64,000 bases of DNA from Afipia massiliensis (GCF_014203115.1 NZ_JACHIJ010000004.1:186001-250000); one strand, 5' to 3'. Shown: positions 36,888-44,515, counted from the first letter of the stretch. Numbers and translations are program-made. The notes: a model not told the origin generated them from the sequence alone.

Positions 36888-37907
36888 ATGACCGCATTTC
36901 CTTTGACTCGTTGCCAGTTCCTCATTCCTTTCGCTGATATTTGTGACGAGATCGGCGCTCCAACGGAGGCGCTGCTGACCAAGCTCCGCCTCCCAGTTTC
37001 TTTGGAGGAGAAAGCTGATCACTATGTCCCAATCCAGCTGGCTATCCGTTTCGCCGAGATCGCACAGCGATCGCAGGGCATCACGGATATTGGATTCCAG
37101 GCTGCTCGGCGGCTGCAGTTCTGTCACCTGAGCGAAAGACTGCGTACCGTCATCCGCTTTTCGCCGACGCTGTTCATTGCCTTGCAGCAATTGTGCAAGT
37201 GGCTGCCTCTTGAAGACACGAATGCGAGTGCGTGGCTGGAGCGTGACGCCGATCATGTGAGAATTTGCAAGTCCGCGGGGACGTCCTTCGTGCCGCATCT
37301 TGAGAATTCGCAGTGGCTTCAAAATATTATGTCGATGCATATTGTAAGGCAATTTGCCGGCCCCGACTGGGTCCCGGCGACAATGGCCTTCGGGGCCCGC
37401 TATGAACCGAGCCCTGAAACTCGCTCGGTCTGGAAGAATACTCGCTTTATATCAAATCAAAGCGCGTCATGGATCGATGTTCCCATATCAATGCTGGATC
37501 TCCCCCACCTCGCAAGCGAGACGCCGGCAACCTCATATGGCGACGAGGTTGCGCCAGACGGCCACGAAATCGTCTCAGCAATCAGATTGATGTTGCCCTC
37601 CTACATGGACGATAAAATTCCAACCGTCGCGGAAGTCGCAGAAATGGCCGGCGTCAGCATCAGAAGCTTTCAACGAAAACTTTCAAACGCAGGCGTTTCC
37701 TATTCCGACCTGCTTGACAGAGTCCGGTTTGAAAATGCCTCTAAGCTTCTGCGCGGCACTGATGCCAAGATCATCGATGTCGCCTTTTCCTCAGGCTACA
37801 CCGACCCTGCCCATTTCACGCGTGCTTTCCGACGATTTACCGGGGTGACGCCGAGAGAGTTTCGCGGCAAATCGAAATCACAAATTGGTGCCGTCCCAGT
37901 GATATGA
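36888..37907 (+). CDS. AraC-family transcriptional regulator, copy 2
   Basis: 339 residues, same architecture and start as copy 1. The HTH region is nearly unchanged (AEMAGVSIRSFQRKLSNAGV), while the effector domain has more substitutions (for example ASLEDTTVSVWLERHDN versus LPLEDTNASAWLERDAD). This pattern, with conserved DNA binding and drifting ligand domain, suggests both copies remain functional with changed effector response. The C-terminus is two residues longer. No obvious target operon adjoins. Confidence 0.9.
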   Translation: MTAFPLTRCQFLIPFADICDEIGAPTEALLTKLRLPVSLEEKADHYVPIQLAIRFAEIAQRSQGITDIGFQAARRLQFCHLSERLRTVIRFSPTLFIALQQLCKWLPLEDTNASAWLERDADHVRICKSAGTSFVPHLENSQWLQNIMSMHIVRQFAGPDWVPATMAFGARYEPSPETRSVWKNTRFISNQSASWIDVPISMLDLPHLASETPATSYGDEVAPDGHEIVSAIRLMLPSYMDDKIPTVAEVAEMAGVSIRSFQRKLSNAGVSYSDLLDRVRFENASKLLRGTDAKIIDVAFSSGYTDPAHFTRAFRRFTGVTPREFRGKSKSQIGAVPVI

Positions 37908-38047
37908 ACGTCCGCGTTCGATTGGCGCATAATGGCAATTTTCGGCACCGTCTGTCCGCTATAGGAGTCCGAGCGTCAGGTCTCGCCCTGGCGTCGCATG
38001 CAAATTTAAGATCTGACATTTGCGAACCGACGGCTTGATGGCGCCAT

Positions 38048-38518
38048 ATGGATGTTCTGAATGCGACCCCGTGGGGCACGGACTGGGCCTGGAGCCTGCC
38101 GCTGATCCTGTTCAATGTTATTATTCACGTCTTCGGTCTTGCATTGATCTTTGACGCATTCACCCTGCTCGTGCGGAGAGAAAAAATACGTCATCGGTTT
38201 GTGATCCAGTTCGCCAAAGTCATGAGCGTTTCCATATTGCTGATCGTTGTTCTGCATGGACTGGAGGCCGTCACCTGGGCCCTCGCCTATCTTTCTCTGG
38301 GCGCACTCCCGGACAGCAAGTCGGCGATGCTCTACTCGCTTGGCGCGATGACCGGTTTCGAGGCCGGGAACGTTTCCTTGCCGCCCAACTGGCAGATGAT
38401 GGGTGTCCTTCAATCACTTGCCGGACTACTTCTGTTCGGTCTGACCACGGCATTCCTGTTCGCCATGTTCCAAGCGGTGTGGCCATCGCAAAAGCAAACG
38501 ACGAGCGGCAACCCATAG
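38048..38518 (+). CDS. Small membrane protein, possible ion-channel fold
   Basis: 156 residues with about three hydrophobic helices: WSLPLILFNVIIHVFGLALIF, VMSVSILLIVVLHGLEAVTW, and LQSLAGLLLFGLTTAFLFAMF. The segment MLYSLGAMTGFEAGNVSLPPNWQ between helices two and three resembles the pore loop of two-helix potassium-channel-like proteins, but lacks a TxGYG filter. I do not assign a function. It lies on the chromosomal side of the element boundary, 140 bases upstream of attL. Confidence 0.65.
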   Translation: MDVLNATPWGTDWAWSLPLILFNVIIHVFGLALIFDAFTLLVRREKIRHRFVIQFAKVMSVSILLIVVLHGLEAVTWALAYLSLGALPDSKSAMLYSLGAMTGFEAGNVSLPPNWQMMGVLQSLAGLLLFGLTTAFLFAMFQAVWPSQKQTTSGNP

Positions 38519-38655
38519 CGCGACACGAACCCAGTCGTCAGAGGCGACCAAATTTGCGAAGCGTTTGATCGAATTGGCTGCGGCCCTCATGGGCGTCGAG
38601 CCTTGTGGGAACACTCGGTAACAGCGAGCAGCTACAATGCCTGAAATCATTGATA

Positions 38656-38702
38656 AATGGCGCGCCCGAAGAGATTCGAACTCCTGACCCCCAGATTCGT
38701 AG
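38656..38702. repeat. attL: 47-bp copy of the tRNA-Arg 3' half
   Basis: The sequence from 38656 to 38702 is identical to 57345-57391, which covers the 3' half of tRNA-Arg(ACG) from the anticodon loop through CCA. Identity stops abruptly at 38703 (A versus T). It is the original 3' end of the tRNA gene, displaced when the element integrated and replaced the lost part with its own copy. Confidence 0.93.
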
Positions 38703-39013
38703 ATTGCGGCGGCTGCTTGAAATTGCTTACGAATTCTGCAAAAGGGCTATGTTCGAATGCGTTTCATTATCAAGGGGTTAGCTGAGGGTTTGCAAAACCG
38801 GGTGAAATTTCCCATGCCCGGGAACGGAATCGCCGATTACAGGTTTTTGAATCGTTCAGTAGGACGAAGCATCCCCCATCTTCCCCGCGTTGGGTTTGCC
38901 CCCGCTTTCCCGGCGCGGGTTCTTTTTGGTCGCAGCTCTAATCCAAAAATCGGACTCGATTTTCATCCAGTGCCCGCAATAGAATTTCGCGTCTCCTTGG
39001 TGTGATTGCCGCT
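38703..39013. other. Left end of the element, no recognised gene
   Basis: 311 bp with no convincing coding region; an 82-codon open frame from 38757 lacks a ribosome site and has no family pattern. A possible terminator-like fold pairs CCCGCG (38884) with CGCGGG (38914), followed by TTCTTTTT, but its loop is long. The promoter of the small genes that follow probably lies here. Confidence 0.45.
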
Positions 39014-39190
39014 ATGCCCATCAATCAGCGCGTTTGCCCGAAGTGCGGGCGGCCCGTGAAGTTAATGCTGCCGCCCGGTGGCCAGGGCCGACGCACCTAT
39101 CAATGCATCGACTGCGACCGTCCAGACCCGATGAAGTCTCTTCAGGTGAAGGGGCTTCTGAAAGGCCTTCTGCACGACGAAAAGAAGTAA
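39014..39190 (+). CDS. Small zinc-ribbon protein
   Basis: 58 residues beginning MPINQRVCPKCGRPVKL; a CPKC pair and a CIDC pair (residues 8-11 and 34-37) form a typical zinc ribbon. The basic C-terminus (KGLLKGLLHDEKK) could bind nucleic acid or protein. It is the first gene at the left end of the element. Such short ribbon proteins are common in Bradyrhizobium islands; function unknown. Confidence 0.7.
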   Translation: MPINQRVCPKCGRPVKLMLPPGGQGRRTYQCIDCDRPDPMKSLQVKGLLKGLLHDEKK

Positions 39191-39196
39191 GAGCGC

Positions 39197-39385
39197 ATGG
39201 CCCGCATGGCTGAGTATCGAGCGTATTTGGTCGGCAATGATGATCATTTCGAAAACGTCCGGGTCCTTGATTACCCCGACGACGCCGCCGCTATTGCCGA
39301 GGCCAAGAAGCTCCTGGACGGCGCTGATATCGAGCTTTGGCAACTTGGCCGGATGGTCATTCGACTCGAACACGAAAAGAAGTAA
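39197..39385 (+). CDS. Conserved small hypothetical protein
   Basis: 62 residues beginning MARMAEYRAYLVGNDDHFEN and ending LEHEKK. The pattern YRAYLxGxDxHF...ADDAxAIxxAKxLxDGxDIELW is one I know from many short Bradyrhizobiaceae proteins; no function is established. Separated by six bases from the zinc-ribbon gene, so they share a transcript. Confidence 0.72.
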   Translation: MARMAEYRAYLVGNDDHFENVRVLDYPDDAAAIAEAKKLLDGADIELWQLGRMVIRLEHEKK

Positions 39386-39472
39386 GGCCGCCAGTTGGCA
39401 CAAACTGCACACCTCTTGGACTGCCCTCGGGTGTAAGATTACCCGATACACATAAAGCGAGGGGTACGTGCC

Positions 39473-39562
39473 ATGGCAGACGACCTAGCGTATCGCATCA
39501 CTGTCATCGTGGTTGGCTTGACTCCCGTCGCGCTGGCAGCAGCCGCTGCGTTCATAGGGTAA
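39473..39562 (+). CDS. 29-residue hydrophobic peptide (single membrane helix)
   Basis: The frame reads MADDLAYRITVIVVGLTPVA and continues with an Ala-rich end before TAA. A GAGGGG ribosome site lies seven to ten bases upstream and a terminator hairpin follows at once. Acidic N-terminus plus one helix fits a small membrane peptide, such as a type I toxin or regulator of a membrane protein. Too small for automatic calling; coding status is inferred. Confidence 0.5.
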   Translation: MADDLAYRITVIVVGLTPVALAAAAAFIG

Positions 39563-39563
39563 A

Positions 39564-39596
39564 GCCGCCTCAGTTGGCGGCCTCCTCCTTTTAGCG
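39564..39596 (+). terminator. Terminator-like hairpin after the 29-residue peptide
   Basis: GCCGCC pairs with GGCGGC across a TCAGTT loop, starting two bases after the TAA, followed by a pyrimidine-rich CCTCCTCCTTTTAG. The T run is short, so efficiency is uncertain. Confidence 0.55.
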
Positions 39597-39675
39597 TTCT
39601 CCTTTTCATCGCAAATCCCCTTGCTCTCCCGCTTAGGTTGCGCTTCCATTAGGCCGGGTCTGGGGAGATCAGAAA

Positions 39676-40458
39676 ATGCGAATTTGGGTTGCGGGCATCT
39701 TTGCATGCCTATTGGCGTCGTGTGGCACGCCAGTGAACCATCAGACAGCCTCCGGTAAACCGGAAGTTGTCCTTCAAAACGCCAGCGTAGACGCGGTGAA
39801 GTCTGAGCTTATCAATAATATGATCAACGGCGGATACCGCGTTACGAAGGACACTTCTTACGAACTATCCTTCGACAAGCCCGTCCAAAATATCGCCGCA
39901 GCAGCCTTGCTCGGCAGTAGGTACGACGCGCAGCCAAATGCCCGCGTAACATATACCATTGCATCGATGGGTCCGAACATTCGAGTGGTCGCAGACCTTG
40001 CCGTGATCACAAACCCTGGATCATCGTTTGAGCGGAGAACAGAATTCAACAACAGCCAAGACAGTGCTCAGATTCAAGCGATGTTGGACAACCTGAAACT
40101 CTTCGTTGACCCGAACTCACCAGGCGCAATTGCACGCAAGAACGGAATAGTTATGGGGCTCAAAACGCTGACGCCCGAAGAAGCCAAAAAGGCCAATTTG
40201 AATCCGTCATCGGAAAACGGGAGATATGTCTTTATTGTTGATCCCGGATCGGTTGCTGAAAGGGCAGGCGTCAAGAAAGGCGACATGTTCTTGAGTTTTG
40301 CCGGACGATCGATGAACACCCAAGAGGATATTTTACAGGTGGTCTCACAAACAAAACCTGGTGCCACTGTGCCGGTTGAAATAGAGCGCGCCGGTGAAGT
40401 CATCAAGATGAGCTTCGCTTTTCAGAAACCCGCGCAAACGGCAGCAGCTAAACGCTGA
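39676..40458 (+). CDS. Lipoprotein with PDZ domain
   Basis: 260 residues. A lipobox (IFACLLASCG, Cys at about 16) predicts a lipid-anchored envelope protein. Residues 28-150 form an unassigned domain (VLQNASVDAVKSELINNMIN). Residues about 170-250 are a PDZ domain: SENGRYVFIVDPGSVAERAGVKKGDMFLSFAGRSM, then QTKPGATVPVEIERAGEVIKM. It lacks a protease domain. A PDZ lipoprotein is unusual cargo for a phage element and may modify the host surface (superinfection exclusion is possible). It is six bases before a LuxR-type gene. Confidence 0.78.
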   Translation: MRIWVAGIFACLLASCGTPVNHQTASGKPEVVLQNASVDAVKSELINNMINGGYRVTKDTSYELSFDKPVQNIAAAALLGSRYDAQPNARVTYTIASMGPNIRVVADLAVITNPGSSFERRTEFNNSQDSAQIQAMLDNLKLFVDPNSPGAIARKNGIVMGLKTLTPEEAKKANLNPSSENGRYVFIVDPGSVAERAGVKKGDMFLSFAGRSMNTQEDILQVVSQTKPGATVPVEIERAGEVIKMSFAFQKPAQTAAAKR

Positions 40459-40464
40459 ACACTG

Positions 40465-40677
40465 ATGAATCTAACCGCCCGCGAGATCGAGGTCCTGAAA
40501 CTGGTGGCGACGGGCCACAGTGCTGAGCAAGCCGCCAAGAAACTTAGGCTTTCGAAGCGCACTGTCGAAGTTCACATCCGCACCGCAAGGCTGAAGCTCG
40601 GGGCCACGAACGCAACTCACGCAGTGGTGTTGGCGCTCAAGCAAAAGCTGTTCAGGTTGAGGGATATTGAAAGCTAG
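40465..40677 (+). CDS. LuxR-type helix-turn-helix protein (DNA-binding domain only)
   Basis: 70 residues: LTAREIEVLKLVATGHSAEQAAKKLRLSKRTVEVHIRTARLKLGATN is a complete GerE/LuxR-type HTH with the recognition helix KRTVEVHIRTA. There is no receiver or autoinducer domain, so it should act as a small DNA-binding regulator of the element. Adjacent to the PDZ lipoprotein in the same direction. Confidence 0.85.
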   Translation: MNLTAREIEVLKLVATGHSAEQAAKKLRLSKRTVEVHIRTARLKLGATNATHAVVLALKQKLFRLRDIES

Positions 40678-40743
40678 AGCACTCCATCAGTGTGGAGTGA
40701 TCAAGAAGTACCCTTAAAATAAGGCCTTCCAACCTCTTTTCGG

Positions 40744-40770
40744 TTGCGATTCTGCGTTTTTCGGTATAAG
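40744..40770 (+). promoter_or_regulatory. Weak candidate promoter
   Basis: TTGCGA and TATAAG are separated by 15 bases in the 257-bp gap before the early gene block at 40935. The spacing is short, so this is tentative. The following leader has CCCTTAAG twice. Confidence 0.3.
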
Positions 40771-40934
40771 GTACACGTAGTCAAATTACGAAAGTCGCCC
40801 TTAAGGCGTGCCACGGCCCTTAAGCGCGCAAACCACCAAGCCAACTAGCTACCCGCCGCCTAACAGCGGTGGCAATTCGCGTTGAAGTACGAGCCGGTGT
40901 GCCCGGCAGTTGTAGCAACAATAAGGAAATTGAA

Positions 40935-41495
40935 ATGACAAGCACCCAGCTTGTGGCCGTTACCAATCCCACCACAATGAATCCCAAGCTTGTTGAACTC
41001 GGCAGGCTTGCGTCGCAGCGCAACGAATTAGCTATAGCCGCGCAGCGAGACTCGGATGATCATGTAACGGAGGCAGGCAAATATCTCGCCGCAGCCAAAG
41101 CATTGGTCCGGGAAACGAGCGGCCTTACCTGGCCCCAATATCTGGAAAGCTGCTGCAGCAAAATCGGCCGCCGTCGAGCCGACGAATTGATTATGGTTGC
41201 GGAAGGGCGCACCACGCTAATCCAGCTTCGGGCCAGTAAAGCTGAGAGCGTGAGAAAATCGCGCGAGCTTAGCAAACGAACCATCAGCAATAAGGACTGC
41301 CGCCCTCCTCAATGGCTTTCCAACGTTCGACTCGACGCTGCAATGGCAACGGTCAGCGAATTGGACTACGGCGAGCAAGAACTACTGTTTGAGGCTCTGG
41401 AAATTATCCCGCCTCGTGGGCTAACCCCCATTGCGCAAGAATGCTTGCCAAACCTTGCCCAGCGAACAGCGGCAGCGCACTCGGCACTACTGTAG
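40935..41495 (+). CDS. Hypothetical phage-type protein
   Basis: 186 residues from the ATG at 40935, after AAGGAAATTGA. The region HVTEAGKYLAAAKALVRETSGLTWPQYLESCCSKIGRRRADELIMV resembles the DUF3102-like and phage-encoded proteins that describe a helical 'sterile' protein with an SRRTAERLI-type helix; this is a loose similarity. The end reads NLAQRTAAAHSALL. It opens the replication-type gene block that runs to the ATPase. Confidence 0.6.
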   Translation: MTSTQLVAVTNPTTMNPKLVELGRLASQRNELAIAAQRDSDDHVTEAGKYLAAAKALVRETSGLTWPQYLESCCSKIGRRRADELIMVAEGRTTLIQLRASKAESVRKSRELSKRTISNKDCRPPQWLSNVRLDAAMATVSELDYGEQELLFEALEIIPPRGLTPIAQECLPNLAQRTAAAHSALL

Positions 41496-41499
41496 TGCC
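41483..41499. promoter_or_regulatory. 17-bp perfect palindrome over a stop codon
   Basis: GGCACTACTGTAGTGCC is a perfect inverted repeat around one base and includes the TAG that ends the upstream gene. A second, 10-bp palindrome CGCACGTGCG follows at 41508-41517. Either could be an operator or an mRNA hairpin. Confidence 0.4.
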
Positions 41500-41566
41500 A
41501 ACCACCGCGCACGTGCGGATTCGCGTGCCTCCCGTTGGCGAAACCAACATCCAAAAGGAAACTGTA

Positions 41567-41878
41567 TTGTCTCATCGAATTGATTTTGAAACGTATCTGA
41601 AGTCGCAACTCGTCAAAGCATCTTCTAAATTAAAGAACAAAAACCCACCTGACATTTATGTAGCAGGCCAATTGGACCGCATTGTTGCGACGGCAGCGTT
41701 CATCTCTTCGGGTTACTGGGCAAAGATTGCCCCACTGTACGAGCCGCTTGCTCCGAAACTGCAGCTTTCCGTCAAGCATTTGAACGAAGATCTGGTCAGC
41801 GGCGCGGCTAGTGCACCCGACTTCGACGCTTACATCGCATTGCTGGTCGAGAGGATCAGCGAACCGGTTTCAGTTTAA
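41567..41878 (+). CDS. Hypothetical protein with TTG start, paralogue of the next gene
   Basis: 103 residues if translation begins at the TTG at 41567, which follows AAGGAAACTGTA; the open frame to 41441 overlaps the upstream gene and has no ribosome site. The C-terminal part YWAKIAPLYEPLAPKLQ...APDFDAYIALLVERIS aligns with KWLKLAPYFDPTNNRWL...PADFDGYLDNLISNLS of the next gene, so they are paralogues. Function unknown. Confidence 0.65.
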   Translation: MSHRIDFETYLKSQLVKASSKLKNKNPPDIYVAGQLDRIVATAAFISSGYWAKIAPLYEPLAPKLQLSVKHLNEDLVSGAASAPDFDAYIALLVERISEPVSV

Positions 41879-41946
41879 TCTAACAATGCATTGCAAGCGG
41901 GCCGCCGAAGCAGCCCGCACTCTTTTCATTAGAAAGAATAATCATC

Positions 41947-42276
41947 ATGATTGATAACAAACAGGATTGCCTAGACCATCTCGCCTATCGCTTAAGCCGA
42001 TCTTCTGAATGGCGCACAAAACAATCGGAAAGATTTTCCGACGATCCTCGCAATAAACGAGCCGCAGCGAGGCTGAAGGATCTGGCCGCTAACTGCCGCA
42101 TAATTCCGGATTCGAAATGGCTTAAGCTCGCGCCCTACTTTGATCCCACCAATAATCGTTGGCTCGATGCCGTGTCCAACACTAGCGGAGATGTTGGCTT
42201 CCGCAAGACGCCCGCCGATTTCGACGGATATCTGGACAATCTGATTTCCAATCTCTCACGGCCCACGCGTCATTAA
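41947..42276 (+). CDS. Hypothetical protein, paralogue of the preceding gene
   Basis: 109 residues (MIDNKQDCLDHLAYRLSRSS). The C-terminal half shares the pattern W.K.AP...P......DFD.Y...L....S with the protein at 41567. The N-terminal half is basic and helical. Nothing suggests an enzyme; a small DNA-replication accessory protein is possible from position only. Confidence 0.65.
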   Translation: MIDNKQDCLDHLAYRLSRSSEWRTKQSERFSDDPRNKRAAARLKDLAANCRIIPDSKWLKLAPYFDPTNNRWLDAVSNTSGDVGFRKTPADFDGYLDNLISNLSRPTRH

Positions 42277-42327
42277 CCTCGCAGTTATTTGCTTGAGGAG
42301 AGCAGTAATAATGAAAGCAATTAGAGT

Positions 42328-42930
42328 ATGTATTCCAGAGATCCATCCATGCCGTATTGGCGTTCCAACGTGGACGTCGAAACTCTTTTCGAAAAGCACG
42401 CTTACTCACCAAAGCTCGCTCGCGCTTGGTTCAGACACTACAAAATCCCGTTCAATTGCCCCGCGCTCGGCCAAGCCGTAACCATGCGGGGAATGTTCAC
42501 GCTAGGATATTTGCCCGATCACTCATTCACTTGGACCTTTACGCCCGGCGTTGGAAGACGTGCGGTAGTTCTCCCTGTTCGCCGAGAGCATCGTCTGGTG
42601 GATATTCTTGCCATATCTCGTTCGTCGCCCGCTATTTGGGGCTGCGTTATGGGTACCGCACTCTCAGCAGGGACATTAACGCGTTCGCCACTACGGGTGT
42701 ATCAAACGCCGCTTTCCTGGCTGCGTGGCAAGTGCAAAGGAGTACTTCCACTGGCCAACAACTTCTTTCCCCTCCTGCAGGCTACTCCCCAGATTGTGGC
42801 GGATAACGACGATCATGCCTGGCATCTCGCCGAGCGGATCTTCATCAAGCCAGCGATCAGCGTAGGGGCAGATGATCAGGCAGCAGAGCAGGAAGCAATA
42901 TCGCGTATCTCACTGGCGGTGGCGGCATGA
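42328..42930 (+). CDS. Conserved hypothetical protein of Rhizobiales mobile elements
   Basis: 200 residues (an ATG at 42349 is an alternative start). It reads SNVDVETLFEKHAYSPKLAR..IPFNCPALGQAVTMRG..SFTWTFTPGVGRRAVVLPV, with a later PLRVYQTPLSWLRGKCKGVLPL. I know similar proteins from Bradyrhizobium islands next to a RepA-like ATPase, with no defined function. Its stop overlaps the ATPase start (ATGA), so the two are coupled. The only strong ribosome site nearby (GAGGAGAGC) belongs to a different-frame ATG at 42311. Confidence 0.65.
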   Translation: MYSRDPSMPYWRSNVDVETLFEKHAYSPKLARAWFRHYKIPFNCPALGQAVTMRGMFTLGYLPDHSFTWTFTPGVGRRAVVLPVRREHRLVDILAISRSSPAIWGCVMGTALSAGTLTRSPLRVYQTPLSWLRGKCKGVLPLANNFFPLLQATPQIVADNDDHAWHLAERIFIKPAISVGADDQAAEQEAISRISLAVAA

Positions 42931-43946
42931 GTGTGGGCACGAAGCGGATGCCAACACTGGATACTCACGCCAACGATAACAATCCCCAACAAGCAACCGT
43001 TGATGCCGAAACCTTGCTCGGGATGCATTTCGAACCCCTCGAATACATAATCCCCAATTATGTGGTCGAGGGACTTACCGTACTCGGTGGCAAGCCGAAA
43101 ATGGGCAAGTCTTGGTGGGCGTACGATGCAGCCATAGCAGTAGCCACAGGTGGCAAAGCGATGGGAACAATCCCGTGCCAGCAAGGCGACGTTATCTATC
43201 TAGCATTGGAGGACAACCTTCGCCGAGTAGCGGACCGCATCCGAACACTGACGCCACTGCGAAAAAAACTCGGATTGGACCTAAAGCGACTCAAGATCCG
43301 GGTTGATGCGCCTCGGATTGACAACGGCCTACTCACCGAATTGGACAAATGGCGAGAGAGTTGTGTCAATCCACGCTTGGTCATCATCGATGTCTACATG
43401 AAGGTCCGAGCACCACGAAAACGCGGAGAAGACGTCTACGCGGCGGATTACGCGGCGGTTGTACCGCTCCAACAGTACGCGGCTAAGAACCACATCGCGA
43501 TAGTGTTGGTAACCCACACCAGAAAAATGGAGGCGGAAGATCCACTTGAATCGATCAGTGGCACCAATGGCGTTACGGGCGCTGCTGACGCAGTACTGGT
43601 GCTTAGTCGAAACTCCACGGCGACGGTTCTTTATGGTAGGGGCCGCGACATTGAAGAAATCGAAACGGCAATGAAGTTCGACGCGGGCCGTTGGATGATC
43701 ATTGGCGACGCCGCTGAGGTAAAGCAATCGTACGAGCGCCGCAAGATATTAAGGATCTTGCGGGAATCCATATCCCCTCTGGCTCCAAAAGATATTGCGG
43801 AGCAAAGCGGCCTAAAGCCAGGAAACGTCAGAACCTTACTTGGAAAAATGATGAAGGCTGGAGAGATCACAAAACCGGAACCATCGCTATCACTTTATTG
43901 TACCCCGATAACACCGGTTACACCGATAACACCCTCTGAGGTGTAA
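42927..43946 (+). CDS. RepA-like AAA/RecA-fold ATPase
   Basis: 339 residues. Walker A GGKPKMGKSWW is at about 54-64, Walker B PRLVIIDVYMKV near 145-156, and VLVTHTRK near 188 follows the RecA fold. This is the RepA/AAA_25 type found in plasmids and phages, hexameric helicase-like. A C-terminal winged HTH follows (APKDIAEQSGLKPGNVRTLLGKMMKAGEI, about 285-320) and a repetitive TPITPVTPITP tail encoded by repeats at 43906. Likely the element's replication helicase. Confidence 0.85.
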   Translation: MSVGTKRMPTLDTHANDNNPQQATVDAETLLGMHFEPLEYIIPNYVVEGLTVLGGKPKMGKSWWAYDAAIAVATGGKAMGTIPCQQGDVIYLALEDNLRRVADRIRTLTPLRKKLGLDLKRLKIRVDAPRIDNGLLTELDKWRESCVNPRLVIIDVYMKVRAPRKRGEDVYAADYAAVVPLQQYAAKNHIAIVLVTHTRKMEAEDPLESISGTNGVTGAADAVLVLSRNSTATVLYGRGRDIEEIETAMKFDAGRWMIIGDAAEVKQSYERRKILRILRESISPLAPKDIAEQSGLKPGNVRTLLGKMMKAGEITKPEPSLSLYCTPITPVTPITPSEV

Positions 43947-43967
43947 CCACTGTTATCGGTGTTATCG
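43906..43967. repeat. Nested direct and inverted repeats at the ATPase 3' end
   Basis: CGATAACACC occurs at 43906-43915 and 43924-43933, with its complement GGTGTTATCG at 43958-43967 and TGTTATCG at 43951. GGTTACACC (43916-43924) is matched by GGTGTAACC (43940-43948). Several hairpins are possible; the left half is coding. It could be a terminator, an iteron-like origin or an attenuator. Confidence 0.6.
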
Positions 43968-44011
43968 ACTTACATATTCAAATTGATTTTAAGACACGAT
44001 TAGGAACAACA

Positions 44012-44515
44012 ATGATCAAAGCAGCAAACGACAATAAGCCCAAGCGCCACATCAGCGATCCATTTCATCGCCTGTATAAGGAGGGCTTACTGCACCAAAA
44101 CGAACAGACCAACCGCGATCTGTACTACGTAGGAGAACGCTACCGGAAAAACTATCTGTCAAAGCCAGAGATCGAATGCGATGGCTACGATTCCTTTCGG
44201 GACCGCCCTATTCCCGACCATCTCAACAAATCAAAGCTATACTCCGCGGCCGCAGCGTCACTAGATGTGATCGAGTCGCGAGGTCTCTTTGAAGATATCG
44301 TTGTGCACGGAATGCCAGTTTTCGAAACTAGTCGAAAGCACACGGGCCGCAATCAAAGGGCACAGGCCGTTGCTGCAGCAATCACCGTACTGACCTCATC
44401 GTTGCTGCTCTTGCGCGATCACTACACAAAAAGTGGGCCTGAACTACCGATGCACAGTTTATTTCGATTGCGTGCACGCAACACCCCTCAAAAGCTCGCA
44501 AAAAGTAACTTTTGA
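44012..44515 (+). CDS. DUF6456-like phage protein
   Basis: 167 residues. DPFHRLYKEGLLHQNEQTNRDLYYVGERYRKNYLSK matches the pattern DPLRRLxxRGLIxxAQxxAGERxRxD of DUF6456 phage/regulatory proteins, and AVAAAITVLTSSLLLLRDHY fits the last helix. DUF6456 members bind DNA or RNA-polymerase-related sites in Caulobacter-like hosts (as CtrA cofactor-like proteins), but the match is partial. It follows the ATPase across the repeat region. Confidence 0.55.
   Translation: MIKAANDNKPKRHISDPFHRLYKEGLLHQNEQTNRDLYYVGERYRKNYLSKPEIECDGYDSFRDRPIPDHLNKSKLYSAAAASLDVIESRGLFEDIVVHGMPVFETSRKHTGRNQRAQAVAAAITVLTSSLLLLRDHYTKSGPELPMHSLFRLRARNTPQKLAKSNF

Larger units (their letters stand above)
35542..37918. repeat. Tandem duplication of an AraC gene with its leader
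   Basis: Two consecutive units, about 35542-36718 and 36719-37918, contain the same leader (GCAACATTT.CAATACGCGCC, GGGAACTGATAAGCTTTCGG), gene and trailer (GTGCCGTCCCA.TGAT). Start codons are 1198 bases apart. The second leader carries about 20 extra bases. By eye the nucleotide identity is high, roughly 85-90%. Confidence 0.85.

Noticed and set aside
38656-38702. Possible second tRNA gene
   Set aside because: Only the 3' half of tRNA-Arg is present; it is the displaced attachment-site copy.
38757-39005. 82-codon open frame at the left end of the element
   Set aside because: No ribosome site, no family pattern, and it overlaps a possible terminator-like fold.
39404-39422. Sigma-54 promoter (TTGGCAC...TGCA)
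   Set aside because: The GG-GC spacing is two bases too short for the -24/-12 consensus.
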